Source of the DNA: G965279335 sp965279285
GTDB lineage: Bacteria > Pseudomonadota > Gammaproteobacteria > DSM-16500
Length of the DNA stretch: 64,000 bases
Direction of reading: 5' to 3'
NCBI GenBank assembly: GCA_965279285.1
Contig: OZ257148.1
Span: forward strand, 2,108,001-2,172,000
Shown here: positions 49,032-58,652 of the stretch, piece by piece
Numbering within the stretch: position 1 is the stretch's first letter
How the letters are laid out: the number at the start of each line of letters is the position of its first letter
Program-made: the position numbers and the translations under genes
Notes under the pieces: model-generated
The model's database searches: none
What the model was told of the DNA's origin: nothing
Seen by the model: the letters and a program-made list of their open reading frames with translations, nothing else

Positions 49032-49043
49032 CTGTTCTTCCTC

Positions 49044-50960
49044 CTATTCAATTCGACTCTTACGCACCATGTCTGCCTGTATAAGACTCAAAAACTGCTC
49101 TATTGGCACGCTTCCAAGATCCGCACCTTGCTGGGTACGTACAGAAACACAACGCGACTCTACTTCTCTATCCCCGACCACTAACAAATACGGGACACAC
49201 TGTAATGTGTGTTCGCGGATTTTAAAGCCGATCTTCTCATTTCTCAAGTCCGATTTTACTCTAATGCCCTGATTTCTTAAAAAAGTTGTCATTTCGGTCA
49301 CAAATGGAGCTTGTTTACTCGTAATATTCATCAACACAGCTTGGGTGGGAGCTAACCAGACTGGAAACTTACCCGCATACTGTTCAATTAATATACCAAC
49401 GAACCGTTCTAAAGAACCCAAAATCGCTCTATGTAACATCACTGGCACTTTTTTACTGCCATCTTCGGCAATATAATGCGCCTCTAAACGTTGTGGCTGA
49501 GCATAATCTAACTGCAGAGTACCACATTGCCAGGTACGACCTATACAATCTTTTAAATGAAATTCAATTTTAGGACCATAAAAAGCGCCCTCTTTTGGTT
49601 TGATATCAAAAGCTAAACCTTCTTGGCGTAATGATTCTGCTAATGCATTTTCTGCATGATCCCACAATTCATCTGATCCCAGTCGCTTATCAGGGCGCGT
49701 GGCCAGCTTCACAATTAATTCATTAAAACCAAAATCACGGTAGACATCGACAATAAAACGAATAATTTGCACTGCTTCTGCCTGAATCTGCTCATCGGTA
49801 CAAAAAACATGAGCATCGTCTTGCACCATTTGTCTAACCCGCATCAAGCCATGCATTGCACCTGATAATTCATTGCGATGACAACAACCAAATTCAGCCA
49901 TTCGAATCGGTAAATCACGATAACTACGTAATCCCTGTTTAAATACCTGAACATGACAAGGGCAACTCATTGGTTTAAGCGCATAACGCCGTTTGTCTGC
50001 TTCTACGGTAAACATTTCTTCGCCAAACATGTCCCAATGGCCGGATTTTTTCCATAAATCTAAATCAACCAACTGAGGAGTGGAAATTTCTTCATAGCCG
50101 CGATTGACTAATTGCTGAGTAATATATTTTTTTATTTCTTGATAAATACTCCAACCATTTGCGTGCCAAAAAACCATACCTGGCGCTTCATCTTGAAAAT
50201 GGAATAAATCTAAATTTTTACCGATTTTACGGTGATCACGTTTTTCTGCTTCTTCTAAATTATTTAAATAAGTCTCTAATGATTTTTGATCTGCCCATGC
50301 AGTACCATAAATTCGTTGCAACATTTCGTTATTAGAATCACCACGCCAATATGCGCCGGCTAATTTTGTGAGCTTAAATGCTTTAATTTTACCGGTACTT
50401 GGTACATGTGGACCACGACATAAGTCGATAAAATTACCTTGCTGATACAGCGTAAGAACTTCATTTTCTGGTAAATCATGAATAATTTTTGCTTTATATT
50501 CTTCGCCTATACTCCGGAAAAAATCAATTGCTTCCGCTCGGCTAATGGTGCGATGAACGACAGGTAAATTTAAAGCGGCAATTTCACGCATTTTTTCTTC
50601 GATTTGCGTTAAGTCTTCTGGCGTAAACGAACGACCAAAAGCAAAATCATAATAAAAACCATTTTCAATCACAGGACCTATCGTCACTTGTGCTGTAGGA
50701 AAAAGTGCTTTTGTAGCTTGCGCAAGTAAATGTGCTGCTGAGTGTCGAATAACATCAAGCGCTTCAGGATCACGATCAGTGAGGATGCAAAGGCTCGCAT
50801 CATGATTAATCAAAAAACTGGTATCGACTACTTTTCCATCTACTTTGCCTGCAATTGCTGCTTTTGCTAAACCGGCACCAATACTGGCAGCAACGTCAGC
50901 TACTGTTACAGGATGATCAAAAACTTTTTGACTTCCGTCTGGGAGAATAATCTTAGGCAT
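49044..50960 (-). CDS. thrS: Threonine-tRNA ligase
   Basis: 638 residues. TGS domain (residues 1-60, MPKIILPDGSQKVFDHPVTV), editing domain with the zinc-type HxxxH motif (RHSAAHLLAQATKALFP), catalytic core (GMVFWHANGWSIYQEIKKYI, motif 2 RMAEFGCCHRNELSGAMHGL, RAILGSLERFVGILIEQ) and C-terminal anticodon domain. All expected parts are present. First gene of the thrS-infC-rpmI-rplT-pheST-ihfA cluster. In E. coli ThrRS represses its own leader; no tRNA-like leader was identified here. Confidence 0.97.
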   Translation of the reverse strand: MPKIILPDGSQKVFDHPVTVADVAASIGAGLAKAAIAGKVDGKVVDTSFLINHDASLCILTDRDPEALDVIRHSAAHLLAQATKALFPTAQVTIGPVIENGFYYDFAFGRSFTPEDLTQIEEKMREIAALNLPVVHRTISRAEAIDFFRSIGEEYKAKIIHDLPENEVLTLYQQGNFIDLCRGPHVPSTGKIKAFKLTKLAGAYWRGDSNNEMLQRIYGTAWADQKSLETYLNNLEEAEKRDHRKIGKNLDLFHFQDEAPGMVFWHANGWSIYQEIKKYITQQLVNRGYEEISTPQLVDLDLWKKSGHWDMFGEEMFTVEADKRRYALKPMSCPCHVQVFKQGLRSYRDLPIRMAEFGCCHRNELSGAMHGLMRVRQMVQDDAHVFCTDEQIQAEAVQIIRFIVDVYRDFGFNELIVKLATRPDKRLGSDELWDHAENALAESLRQEGLAFDIKPKEGAFYGPKIEFHLKDCIGRTWQCGTLQLDYAQPQRLEAHYIAEDGSKKVPVMLHRAILGSLERFVGILIEQYAGKFPVWLAPTQAVLMNITSKQAPFVTEMTTFLRNQGIRVKSDLRNEKIGFKIREHTLQCVPYLLVVGDREVESRCVSVRTQQGADLGSVPIEQFLSLIQADMVRKSRIE

Positions 50961-50985
50961 AGAGTCCAGCTCTTTATAAAATAGT

Positions 50986-51060
50986 TGGTAGGCACGAGTG
51001 GGATCGAACCACCGACCACCACCATGTCAAGGTGGTGCTCTACCACTGAGCTACGTGCCT
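50986..51060 (-). tRNA. tRNA-Val (GAC)
   Basis: 75 nt including encoded CCA. Acceptor AGGCACG pairs with CGTGCCT. D arm GCTCAGTGGTAGAGC, anticodon stem CCACC/GGTGG with loop TTGACAT giving anticodon GAC, and T arm GGTGGTTCGATCCCACT. It lies 25 bases upstream of thrS on the same strand. Confidence 0.95.
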
Positions 51061-51135
51061 ATTTGTCGAACTGCGAAAGATAGCATCGTCATAATGGGCT
51101 GGCAAGAAGAAATCACTCTTAGCAGCCTGCGTAGA

Positions 51136-51285
51136 TAACTCTTCAGTAGTCAGAGCACGTGTGCGTGCAGTATTTAAAATGCCGCTCCAAACAAAACATC
51201 CCTGTTTTAGGCTTGCCATCCATGGCAAGCAAGTCGCTCTATTTTAAACACTGCACGCACACGTGCTCTGACTACTGAAGAGTTA
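51136..51285. repeat. Family B long palindrome (copy 1, 150 bp)
   Basis: Arms of about 45 bp starting TAACTCTTCAGTAGTCAGAG are complementary to the end (..CTGACTACTGAAGAGTTA). A centre of about 60 bp contains AACATCCCTGTTTTAGGC and its own small palindrome TTGCCATCCATGGCAA. The centre recurs, inverted, at 58423-58574. No coding frame is supported. Confidence 0.85.
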
Positions 51286-51296
51286 TTGTCTAAGTC

Positions 51297-51372
51297 AGTT
51301 TGGTGGGCACGCTGCGCTTTGCCCACCCTACAAGAGCTTGTCATGCCAGCATGCTTCTAGCTGGCATGACAA
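51297..51372. repeat. Family A half-element with nested hairpin
   Basis: GTTTGGTGGGCACGCTGCGC arm followed by TCATGCCAGCATGCTTCTAG with GCTGGCATGAC. It directly follows the family B palindrome, so two element types are nested or adjacent here. Confidence 0.78.
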
Positions 51373-51506
51373 AACAATCAAAATATTTATTTTTGAGTAA
51401 AAGTTGATCTATTTAGAAGGCCCCCTAGCTTCTTAATAGCGCCTCTTATCAATATACGGTATTATTTAAAGAGAACCCTTAGATTCCAAATCAGGAGACC
51501 CTGAGT
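51373..51506. other. Leader of the malic enzyme gene
   Basis: AT-rich upstream region with no coding frame; AGGAGA lies at 51493, about 9 bases before the ATG at 51507. No clear promoter hexamers were fixed. Confidence 0.3.
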
Positions 51507-53213
51507 ATGGATTTTCAGCTTTATCATGATGAAAATAATACCCCGTACCTCAGCGTCAAACTTACTGATTATGCGCTTACTAATAATGCACTGTTAAATA
51601 AAGGCATGGCTTTTACCGAGGAAGAGCGGATTAGCTTTGGTTTGCTGGGCTTATTGCCTTCGCGGTATATGACTCTTAACATGCAATTACAACGCTCTTA
51701 TGAAACGTTAAGTAGCAAATCCAGCAATATAGAAAAATACATTTATTTACGTGATCTGCAAGATTCAAATGAAACTTTATTTTATCGTTTACTCAGTGAA
51801 CATATCGAAGAATTAATGCCCTTGGTTTATACGCCGACTGTCGGTATGGGGTGTGAACGCTTCAGTCATATTTATCGTCGGCCGCGCGGAATTTATATTT
51901 CTTATCCAGACCGTAAACGAATTGATTTAATTCTTGCTCACCATCGATTTGATTTAGTAAAAGTGATTGTTATTTCCGATGGTGAACGCATTTTAGGTTT
52001 AGGCGATCAAGGTGCGGGGGGTATGGGTATTCCGATTGGAAAACTTGCTCTTTATACAGCTTGCGCTGGAATTCATCCTTCAGCCACTTTACCTATTTTA
52101 TTAGATGCTGGAACCAATAATCCTGCTTTGTTAAATGATCCACTGTATATCGGCTGGCAACATGAGCGGATAAGAGGTGATGAATATAATGAATTTATTG
52201 AATTGTTTGTGCAAGCGGTTAAAAATCGATTTCCCCATATTTTATTGCAGTGGGAAGACTTCGCACAACAAAATTCTTTACCCATTTTAGAACGCTATCA
52301 ACAACAATTATGCACTTTTAATGATGATATCCAAGGCACTGCTGCTGTTGCTGCCGGTGCTTTATTTGCTGCAATGCATGTAACAAAAACACCTCTCCGC
52401 GATCAACGCATCGTTGTCGTCGGCGCTGGCTCAGCAGGTTGCGGAATAAGCCGATTAATTTTGCAAGCTATGATAGAAGATGGCATGAGTGAAACAGAAG
52501 CACGCCAACATTTTTATTTAATTGATAAAAATGGTTTGTTAATTAAGGGCGTCACACCATTGTTGTCTTTTCAAGAAATATTTGCTCAGTCACCAGAACA
52601 ATTCGCTACATGGCAATGTCAAAATTTAAATAATATTAGCTTGAAAGAAGTCGTCACACATGTTCATCCTACCTTATTAATTGGTGTGAGTGGACAAGCA
52701 CATATCTTTACTGAAGAAATTATTCGCATCATGGCAGCGCATGTCGATCGACCGGTTATTTTTCCTTTATCTAATCCGCCTGAACGTTGTGAAGCAAATC
52801 CTAGCGATCTCATAAAATGGACTGATGAGCGTGGCATCATCGGTACGGGTAGTCCTTTTCATGATGTGATAAAAAATAATAAACCTTTTCATGTTGATCA
52901 AACAAATAATTGTTATATTTTCCCAGGTATGGGACTTGGACTAATTGCAACTCAGGCAAAAAAAGTCAGTGAAAATATGTTAATAGTAGCGGCCAAAGCC
53001 TTAGCTGATTGCTCACCTGCGAAATTAAATCCTGCAGAAAATTTATTACCGCGAATTGCAGATATTCGTCAGGTTTCTTTTACCGTTGCCGTTGCTGTCG
53101 CAAAAGAAGTGATTGCTTCTGGCAATGCACAAATTGATACAACAATGGATATTGAAAAAACCATCAAAGCGATGATGTGGACACCGGACTATCTTCCCTA
53201 CAAAAAAGCCTAG
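51507..53213 (+). CDS. maeA: NAD-dependent malic enzyme
   Basis: 568 residues. Oxidatively decarboxylates malate to pyruvate, feeding gluconeogenic or acetyl-CoA metabolism from C4 acids. The large-subunit SfcA/MaeA type is marked by MPLVYTPTVGMGCERFSHIY, GERILGLGDQGAGGMGIPIG, the metal-binding WEDFAQQN region with TFNDDIQGTAAVAAGAL, and the Rossmann motif VVVGAGSAGCGIS. AGGAGACC upstream supports the start. Followed by a DoxX-like gene 9 bases later. Confidence 0.95.
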   Translation: MDFQLYHDENNTPYLSVKLTDYALTNNALLNKGMAFTEEERISFGLLGLLPSRYMTLNMQLQRSYETLSSKSSNIEKYIYLRDLQDSNETLFYRLLSEHIEELMPLVYTPTVGMGCERFSHIYRRPRGIYISYPDRKRIDLILAHHRFDLVKVIVISDGERILGLGDQGAGGMGIPIGKLALYTACAGIHPSATLPILLDAGTNNPALLNDPLYIGWQHERIRGDEYNEFIELFVQAVKNRFPHILLQWEDFAQQNSLPILERYQQQLCTFNDDIQGTAAVAAGALFAAMHVTKTPLRDQRIVVVGAGSAGCGISRLILQAMIEDGMSETEARQHFYLIDKNGLLIKGVTPLLSFQEIFAQSPEQFATWQCQNLNNISLKEVVTHVHPTLLIGVSGQAHIFTEEIIRIMAAHVDRPVIFPLSNPPERCEANPSDLIKWTDERGIIGTGSPFHDVIKNNKPFHVDQTNNCYIFPGMGLGLIATQAKKVSENMLIVAAKALADCSPAKLNPAENLLPRIADIRQVSFTVAVAVAKEVIASGNAQIDTTMDIEKTIKAMMWTPDYLPYKKA

Positions 53214-53222
53214 GAGAAAAAA

Positions 53223-53585
53223 ATGGAAACTTTAACTGCTCTACCCTTAGTCACACATTCCTTAATTGGTTTTTATTTTGCGTTTTTTGGTTTTTGGAAT
53301 ACTTATCATTGGCGACCATTAATGGAAACTTTATCACAACGTAATATTGCTCATCCCTGGTTATTATTACCGATTGGTATTGTTTGGCAAACACTGGCTG
53401 GGTTTATGATTATGTTAAATTTTTATTTAAATATTGCCGCCATTTCACTCATTCCATTTACCTTAATAGCCATTTTTCTCTTATATCCTTTTTGGCAATT
53501 TCATGGGGAACAACGGGGATTGCATTTTACGCTTTTTATTACGCATTTGTTAGTGACGGTGAGTGCGTTGATTTTGATTGCTTGA
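53223..53585 (+). CDS. DoxX-like small membrane protein
   Basis: 120 residues, four hydrophobic helices (LIGFYFAFFGFWNTYHWRP, LLLPIGIVWQTLAGFMIML, ISLIPFTLIAIFLLYPFW, LFITHLLVTVSALILIA). The G/F-rich first helix and the Trp/His-containing loop with FHGEQRG resemble DoxX/DUF-type membrane proteins, of uncertain function. It is only 9 bases past maeA with GGAG before the ATG, so the two are probably co-transcribed. Confidence 0.65.
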   Translation: METLTALPLVTHSLIGFYFAFFGFWNTYHWRPLMETLSQRNIAHPWLLLPIGIVWQTLAGFMIMLNFYLNIAAISLIPFTLIAIFLLYPFWQFHGEQRGLHFTLFITHLLVTVSALILIA

Positions 53586-53600
53586 AGTGAGATTTTTCAG

Positions 53601-53713
53601 AGTTTGGTGGACACGCTGCGCTTTGTCCACCCTACAAAAGCATTACAATCAAAAAATTACAAAAATAAATTATAAAAAATGTAGGGTGGGCAAAGCGCAG
53701 CGTGCCCACCAAA
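53601..53713. repeat. Family A inverted pair between convergent genes
   Basis: Left arm GTTTGGTGGACACGCTGCGC with TTTGTCCACCCTACA (paired C-to-T and G-to-A changes keep the small hairpin) and perfect right arm TGTAGGGTGGGCAAAGCGCA..CCAAAC, separated by an AT-rich centre. Confidence 0.82.
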
Positions 53714-53721
53714 CTCACTTC

Positions 53722-54765
53722 CTACGGTCTTACCTTTAGTCCTGGCCTTAACTCACTTCTTCCAGATGCTCCAACTGACCCCTTACTTACTGGAGCTGGG
53801 CTAAAAAAAACCCTACCTGCATCAACTAAGTTTGTTAATGAGCGTGCTGCTTGCTTAGACTGAATATCTTGGATTTTTTTTGCTGAGCTATCACGAGCAT
53901 CAGCAAACAAAGCTTGAGACATCATTGTCATACCTACACCAACTAAAGCCGCGCCTGCAAAAAAAGCCAACCAAGAAAAAACGCCTGTCGCAATCAACGC
54001 AAATGCTACCCCAAGTCCCAATACCACCGCAAATGCTCCTAAAGCTGCACATAAAGCGCGATTTTCTACCCGAAAAATAGCCGGGCCTTCTATCTCACTG
54101 CGCATGGTTTCCATTGCTTTGTGCAAAGCATCACATTTTTTTAGAATACTAAAATCATGTATCGTATTTTCAGGTTTGTTAATCAACTCTGTAGCCGCGT
54201 GAACCGCGTTAGAAAGCGCTGTTATTTTTCCAACTCGATTAACATACTCAGTTTCAGAAGAAATAAAACAGGTCTGTTTACACTCCGCTATTATTTTTGC
54301 TAAGCCAACACATTGTTTAAATACATCAAGACTAGGACCCACCAGCAATGATTCATCCTCAGGATGTATTTGATTTTTTAATTTAATCAACTCATCTAAT
54401 AAAGCTAAAAAATCTGCTTTTATTGATTTATTTTTTTTGTCATCTTCTTTATGCACAAGAGTAATAAAGTTTTTCTGCTTAAAAGCTTCAAATAAATTAG
54501 AGAGCTCTGAGCAATGTCTGTCAGAAAATTGTTTTAACTCCTCTATCTTTTTGCAATAATCATCATGTTCAACATGAGCATCCTGAGCTCTGGGTGCGAT
54601 AGTATTATGCTTTTCTTCATCCCTTGGGTGTACATCAACCACTGTCTTCAAAGGGTTACTACTCATATCCCCAGAAAAAACTTGACCCAAAGAAGAAAAA
54701 TCAAAAGCTTCAACACCTACCACTCCAAATTGATCTGTTACCATATTATTATAACTACCAGCCAT
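53722..54765 (-). CDS. Effector-like protein with membrane hairpin, 347 aa
   Basis: No family was recognised. Residues 1-220 are mostly helical and charged, with no signal peptide. Two adjacent hydrophobic segments (about 230-280: LGAFAVVLGLGVAFALIATG and LAFFAGAALVGVGMTMMSQA) form a likely membrane hairpin, followed by a basic tail (SGRSELRPGLKVRP). This layout resembles the 1096-residue protein at 18250-21540 and is common in effectors that target host membranes; the role is inferred. The ATG at 54765 is preferred to the GTG at 54771, with GGGGGTG upstream. A helical stretch (VGKITALSNAVHAATELINK) is weakly like one in the protein at 15157-16821. Confidence 0.68.
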   Translation of the reverse strand: MAGSYNNMVTDQFGVVGVEAFDFSSLGQVFSGDMSSNPLKTVVDVHPRDEEKHNTIAPRAQDAHVEHDDYCKKIEELKQFSDRHCSELSNLFEAFKQKNFITLVHKEDDKKNKSIKADFLALLDELIKLKNQIHPEDESLLVGPSLDVFKQCVGLAKIIAECKQTCFISSETEYVNRVGKITALSNAVHAATELINKPENTIHDFSILKKCDALHKAMETMRSEIEGPAIFRVENRALCAALGAFAVVLGLGVAFALIATGVFSWLAFFAGAALVGVGMTMMSQALFADARDSSAKKIQDIQSKQAARSLTNLVDAGRVFFSPAPVSKGSVGASGRSELRPGLKVRP

Positions 54766-54856
54766 CACCACACCCCCAATTTATTTTATAACTATTTTAC
54801 GCCTCGTCATCCTGATAAAAAATACTGATCTTCTTAAATAAAAATATTTTCTATTT

Positions 54857-56860
54857 TCACAACAATAAACTTTTCTCAATTTGAGCAATTAAATCCCGTA
54901 CCTTAGCCGCATCCTCAAATTCTAAATTATGTGCATGCTCATACATTTTCTTTTCTAACTCTGCCATTTTTTTCTTTTGTTTTTCTGGTGGCAAAGCTAA
55001 ATAAGCAACGTGTTCTTCGCTAACTTTAGGGAATAACTTCCCTCGCACTGTCCCATCTGCATAAGCACCTTCCATAATATCACGCACTGCTTTTTTAATA
55101 CTCGTCGGCGTAATACCATGTAATTCATTATATTCTTGTTGTTTTTTTCGTCGCCGTTCTGTTTCTTCTATCGCAAACTGCATCGATTTTGTTATTTTAT
55201 CGCCGTATAAAATAGCCAGGCCATTGAGATTTCTTGCTACACGACCTATCGTTTGAATTAACGATGTATTTGAGCGTAAAAACCCTTCTTTATCTGCATC
55301 TAAAATACCAACAAGAGAAACTTCCGGCAAATCTAAACCTTCACGTAACAAGTTAATTCCGACTAATACATCAAAGGTACCCAAGCGTAAATTACGAATA
55401 ATTTCGACTCGCTCTATCGTATCAACATCAGAATGCAAATAACGCACTTTTATTCCGTGCTCTTCTAAATATTCCGTTAAATCTTCTGCCATACGTTTGG
55501 TAAGCGTGGTAACTAAAACACGTTCATTCAATATCACACGTTTATTAATTTCCGAGAGTAAATCATCAACCTGATGAGTTGCTTTTCTAACTTCAATCAA
55601 CGGATCTAATAATCCCGTTGGACGCACTACTTGCTCAACAATAGCTGATGAATTTTCACGTTCATAATGACTCGGTGTTGCAGAGACAAAAATAGTTTGT
55701 GGTTGTCGTTTTTCAAACTCATCAAATCGCATCGGTCGATTATCTAACGCAGAAGGTAAACGAAAACCATATTCTACCAAGGTTTCCTTGCGCGAACGAT
55801 CGCCTTTATACATTGCGCCGAGTTGTGGCACAGTCACATGCGACTCATCAATCACTAATAATGAATTAGCTGGCAAATAATCAAATAAAGTCGGGGGTGC
55901 ATCACCCGCATTGCGGCCGGATAAATAACGCGAATAATTTTCAATTCCTTGGCAATAACCAAGCTCATTCATTAATTCTAAATCATAAATAGTTCTTTGC
56001 TCTAAACGCTGGGCTTCAACTAATTTATTTAAACTACGCAATTGCGCTAAACGTTCTTTTAATTCTAATTTAATATCGTCAATGGCGTTAACAACCGTCG
56101 CTCGTGCAGTGACATAATGTGACTTAGGATAAATTGTTAAACGCGGAACTTTGCGCGTGACTTCACCAGTGAGTGGATCGAAGTAACTTAAATTTTCAAT
56201 CACATCATCAAACAATTCAACCCGAACCGCCTCTTTTTCTGACTCTGCCGGATAAATATCGATAATTTCACCACGTACACGATAGGTTGCACGCTGTAAA
56301 TCGACATCATTACGCGTATATTGTAATTCCGCCAAACGGCGTAATAATTGCCGCTGATCAATCCTATCACCACGATCTAAATGCAAGACCATGCTTAAAT
56401 ACATGCGTGGATCACCCAAACCATAAATTGCAGAGACAGTCGCAACAATAATTGCATCATTACGTTCTAATAATGCTTTCGTTGCTGATAAACGCATTTG
56501 TTCAATATGCTCGTTGATTGCTGCATCTTTGGCAATATAAGTATCGGATGAAGGAACATAGGCTTCAGGTTGATAGTAATCGTAGTATGAAACAAAATAT
56601 TCAATGGCATTATTGGGAAAAAATTCCTGCATTTCACCATATAATTGTGCTGCTAATGTTTTATTAGGCGCTAAAATTAAGGTAGGACGTTGAACCTCTT
56701 GAATAACATTGGCAATCGTAAATGTTTTGCCTGAACCCGTAACCCCTAACAAGGTTTGATACATCTGGCCCGTATTAATGCCAGTAATTAATTCACGAAT
56801 AGCATTAGGTTGATCACCCGCCGGCTTAAAATTATGTTGTAGCTGGAAAGACTGCTTCAT
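54857..56860 (-). CDS. uvrB: Excinuclease ABC subunit B
   Basis: 667 residues. UvrB verifies lesions handed over by UvrA and recruits UvrC in nucleotide excision repair. Walker A GVTGSGKTFTIA (residues 39-50), the beta-hairpin YYDYYQPEAYVPSSDTYI, VVIDESH-type DEAD motif (LLVIDESHVTVPQ), helicase motifs V/VI (GINLLREGLDLPEVSLVGI, QTIGRVARN) and the C-terminal UVR domain (EKKMYEHAHNLEFEDAAKVR) are intact. The ATG at 56860 is chosen by family alignment; a 21-codon extension upstream is unlikely. Confidence 0.97.
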   Translation of the reverse strand: MKQSFQLQHNFKPAGDQPNAIRELITGINTGQMYQTLLGVTGSGKTFTIANVIQEVQRPTLILAPNKTLAAQLYGEMQEFFPNNAIEYFVSYYDYYQPEAYVPSSDTYIAKDAAINEHIEQMRLSATKALLERNDAIIVATVSAIYGLGDPRMYLSMVLHLDRGDRIDQRQLLRRLAELQYTRNDVDLQRATYRVRGEIIDIYPAESEKEAVRVELFDDVIENLSYFDPLTGEVTRKVPRLTIYPKSHYVTARATVVNAIDDIKLELKERLAQLRSLNKLVEAQRLEQRTIYDLELMNELGYCQGIENYSRYLSGRNAGDAPPTLFDYLPANSLLVIDESHVTVPQLGAMYKGDRSRKETLVEYGFRLPSALDNRPMRFDEFEKRQPQTIFVSATPSHYERENSSAIVEQVVRPTGLLDPLIEVRKATHQVDDLLSEINKRVILNERVLVTTLTKRMAEDLTEYLEEHGIKVRYLHSDVDTIERVEIIRNLRLGTFDVLVGINLLREGLDLPEVSLVGILDADKEGFLRSNTSLIQTIGRVARNLNGLAILYGDKITKSMQFAIEETERRRKKQQEYNELHGITPTSIKKAVRDIMEGAYADGTVRGKLFPKVSEEHVAYLALPPEKQKKKMAELEKKMYEHAHNLEFEDAAKVRDLIAQIEKSLLL

Positions 56861-57044
56861 TTTGGTAAATACCTCGGACTGCATTATATAGCAATTAACG
56901 ATTATTGTCTTTAAAAAAAACACAAGTTGGTAATTTTTTTACCACTAATACCGATGATTTACGGTAAATTTTTTACATCTTGCATAGATATAACACACAA
57001 GATCTACTATACTTTGCGTAGTTGCTGTAGCCATTCAGTCTAAG

Positions 57045-57146
57045 GGTTTGGTGGGCACGCTGCGCTTTGCCCACCCTACATTTTTTATAATTTATTTTTG
57101 TAGGGTAGCTTTTGTAGGGTGGGCAAAGCGCAGCGTGTCCACCAAA
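57045..57146. repeat. Family A element between divergent uvrB and aminotransferase genes
   Basis: Left arm GTTTGGTGGGCACGCTGCGC, a centre with a duplicated TGTAGGGT start, and right arm GGCAAAGCGCAGCGTGTCCA..CCAAAC. Partial termini (GCCATTCAGT at 57030, GGCTAAGTTACT at 57151) flank it. Confidence 0.8.
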
Positions 57147-57200
57147 CTCCTTGGCTAAGTTACTAATCAAAATCAAAAAAAACCGGAGTATTTAAGTATT

Positions 57201-58388
57201 ATGTCGATCGAACTAGCAGAACGCGTACAACGCATTAAACCATCCCCCACCCTTGCTGTTGCAGCTCGCGCGGATGAGCTCATTGCCAGCGGCAAAAAAA
57301 TTATTAGCTTAAGTGTTGGCGAACCCGACTTTGACACTCCGGATTTTATTAAAAATGCTGCCATTGATGCTATTCAAAAAGGTTTTACTAAATATACAGC
57401 CGTGGATGGCACAGCCGGACTAAAAAAAGCCATTATCAACAAATTTACCCGTGATAATCAATTAAACTATGAGCTTGCACAGATTCTTGTTTCTTGTGGT
57501 GCAAAACACAGTTTATATAATTTATTTGCTGCAGTATTAAATGCTGGCGATGAAGTGATTGTTCCTGCACCTTATTGGGTTTCCTATCCTGACATTGCTA
57601 AATTAGTTGATGCAGTGCCCGTATTTATTTCCGCGGGCATTGAGCAACAATTTAAAATTACCCCACAACAACTCGAAGCCGCTATTACGCCTAAAACACG
57701 ATTATTAGTCTTAAACAGCCCCTCTAATCCGAGTGGAATGGCTTATACCAAAGCAGAATTAAAAGCATTAGGTGACGTTTTATTAAAGCACCCTACTGTT
57801 CTGATCGTCAGTGATGACATCTATGAACATACGCTTTGGGTTAAAGAACCGTTTGCTAACATCTTAATGGCATGCCCAGCGTTATATGATCGAACCATCA
57901 TTGTAAATGGTGTTTCCAAAGCTTATGCCATGACAGGTTGGCGCATTGGTTATGCAGCTGGGCCAGCAAAAATCATTGCCGCAATGAAAAAAATCCAATC
58001 ACAAAGCACATCAAATCCAAGCAGTATTTCACAATTTGCCGCTGAAACAGCACTGAATGGTGACCAAACTTGCATTACGACCATGACCTCAGCGTACAAA
58101 GAACGCCATGACTATATCGTGAGTGAACTAAAAACTATACCGACATTAGAGTTTTTACCTTGTGATGGTACGTTTTATTTATTAATTGGCATAAAAAACT
58201 TACTCGGCAAACAGAATCTAAACAATGACCTGGATTTTTCGGAATATTTACTCAATGAAGCTGAGCTCGCTGTTGTTCCAGGCTCTGCATTTGGAGCACC
58301 CGGGTATATTCGAATCTCTTATGCAACCAGTATGGAAAAACTAAAAGAAGCGATGAAACGCTTTAAAGTGGCGATTGCGAAGCTATAA
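57201..58388 (+). CDS. Class I aspartate aminotransferase (AspC/AspB type)
   Basis: 395 residues. A PLP enzyme moving the amino group between aspartate and 2-oxoglutarate. The subgroup Ib signature is visible: SLSVGEPDFDTPDFIKNAAI, GFTKYTAVDGTAGLKKAI, LVLNSPSNPSGMAYTKAEL, SDDIYEH, and the PLP lysine Lys240 in VNGVSKAYAMTGWRIGYAAG. This is the Bacillus/Thermus-like branch rather than E. coli AspC, and related enzymes may accept prephenate or other amino acids, so the symbol is left open. The ribosome site (GGAG, 12 bases) is distant. Confidence 0.92.
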   Translation: MSIELAERVQRIKPSPTLAVAARADELIASGKKIISLSVGEPDFDTPDFIKNAAIDAIQKGFTKYTAVDGTAGLKKAIINKFTRDNQLNYELAQILVSCGAKHSLYNLFAAVLNAGDEVIVPAPYWVSYPDIAKLVDAVPVFISAGIEQQFKITPQQLEAAITPKTRLLVLNSPSNPSGMAYTKAELKALGDVLLKHPTVLIVSDDIYEHTLWVKEPFANILMACPALYDRTIIVNGVSKAYAMTGWRIGYAAGPAKIIAAMKKIQSQSTSNPSSISQFAAETALNGDQTCITTMTSAYKERHDYIVSELKTIPTLEFLPCDGTFYLLIGIKNLLGKQNLNNDLDFSEYLLNEAELAVVPGSAFGAPGYIRISYATSMEKLKEAMKRFKVAIAKL

Positions 58389-58422
58389 ATGCTGTAAATA
58401 ACAACGGTGGGCAAAACCAGTC

Positions 58423-58574
58423 GTAACTACTCAGCAATGAGGGTGCGCGTCAGTGCAGTGTTTAAAATAAAGCGACTTGCTTGCCATGGATGGCAAGCCT
58501 AAAACAGGGATGTTTCGTTTGGATCGGTATTTTAAACACTGCACTGACGCGCGCTCTCATTGCTGAGTAGGTTA
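58423..58574. repeat. Family B long palindrome (copy 2, 152 bp)
   Basis: Begins GTAACTACTCAGCAATGAG and ends with the complement (CTCATTGCTGAGTAGGTTA). The arms differ from copy 1 (51136-51285) at many positions but still pair with each other. The centre (GACTTGCTTGCCATGGATGG.. and AAAACAGGGATGTTTCG) is the reverse complement of the centre of copy 1. Confidence 0.85.
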
Positions 58575-58603
58575 GCCCACCATAAAAAAAAGCTATTAAA
58601 ATA

Positions 58604-58632
58604 TTGACGAGACAGTGATCCGATATTAGTAT
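58604..58632 (+). promoter_or_regulatory. Sigma70-like promoter of tRNA-Asn
   Basis: TTGACG (-35) and TAGTAT (-10) with a 17-bp spacer, about 20 bases before the mature tRNA 5' end. Confidence 0.5.
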
Positions 58633-58652
58633 GCTGGCTTGAGTGTCGGCAT

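Noticed and set aside
51040..51228. Minus-strand ORF 51040-51228
   Set aside because: It is read from tRNA-Val and the family B palindrome.
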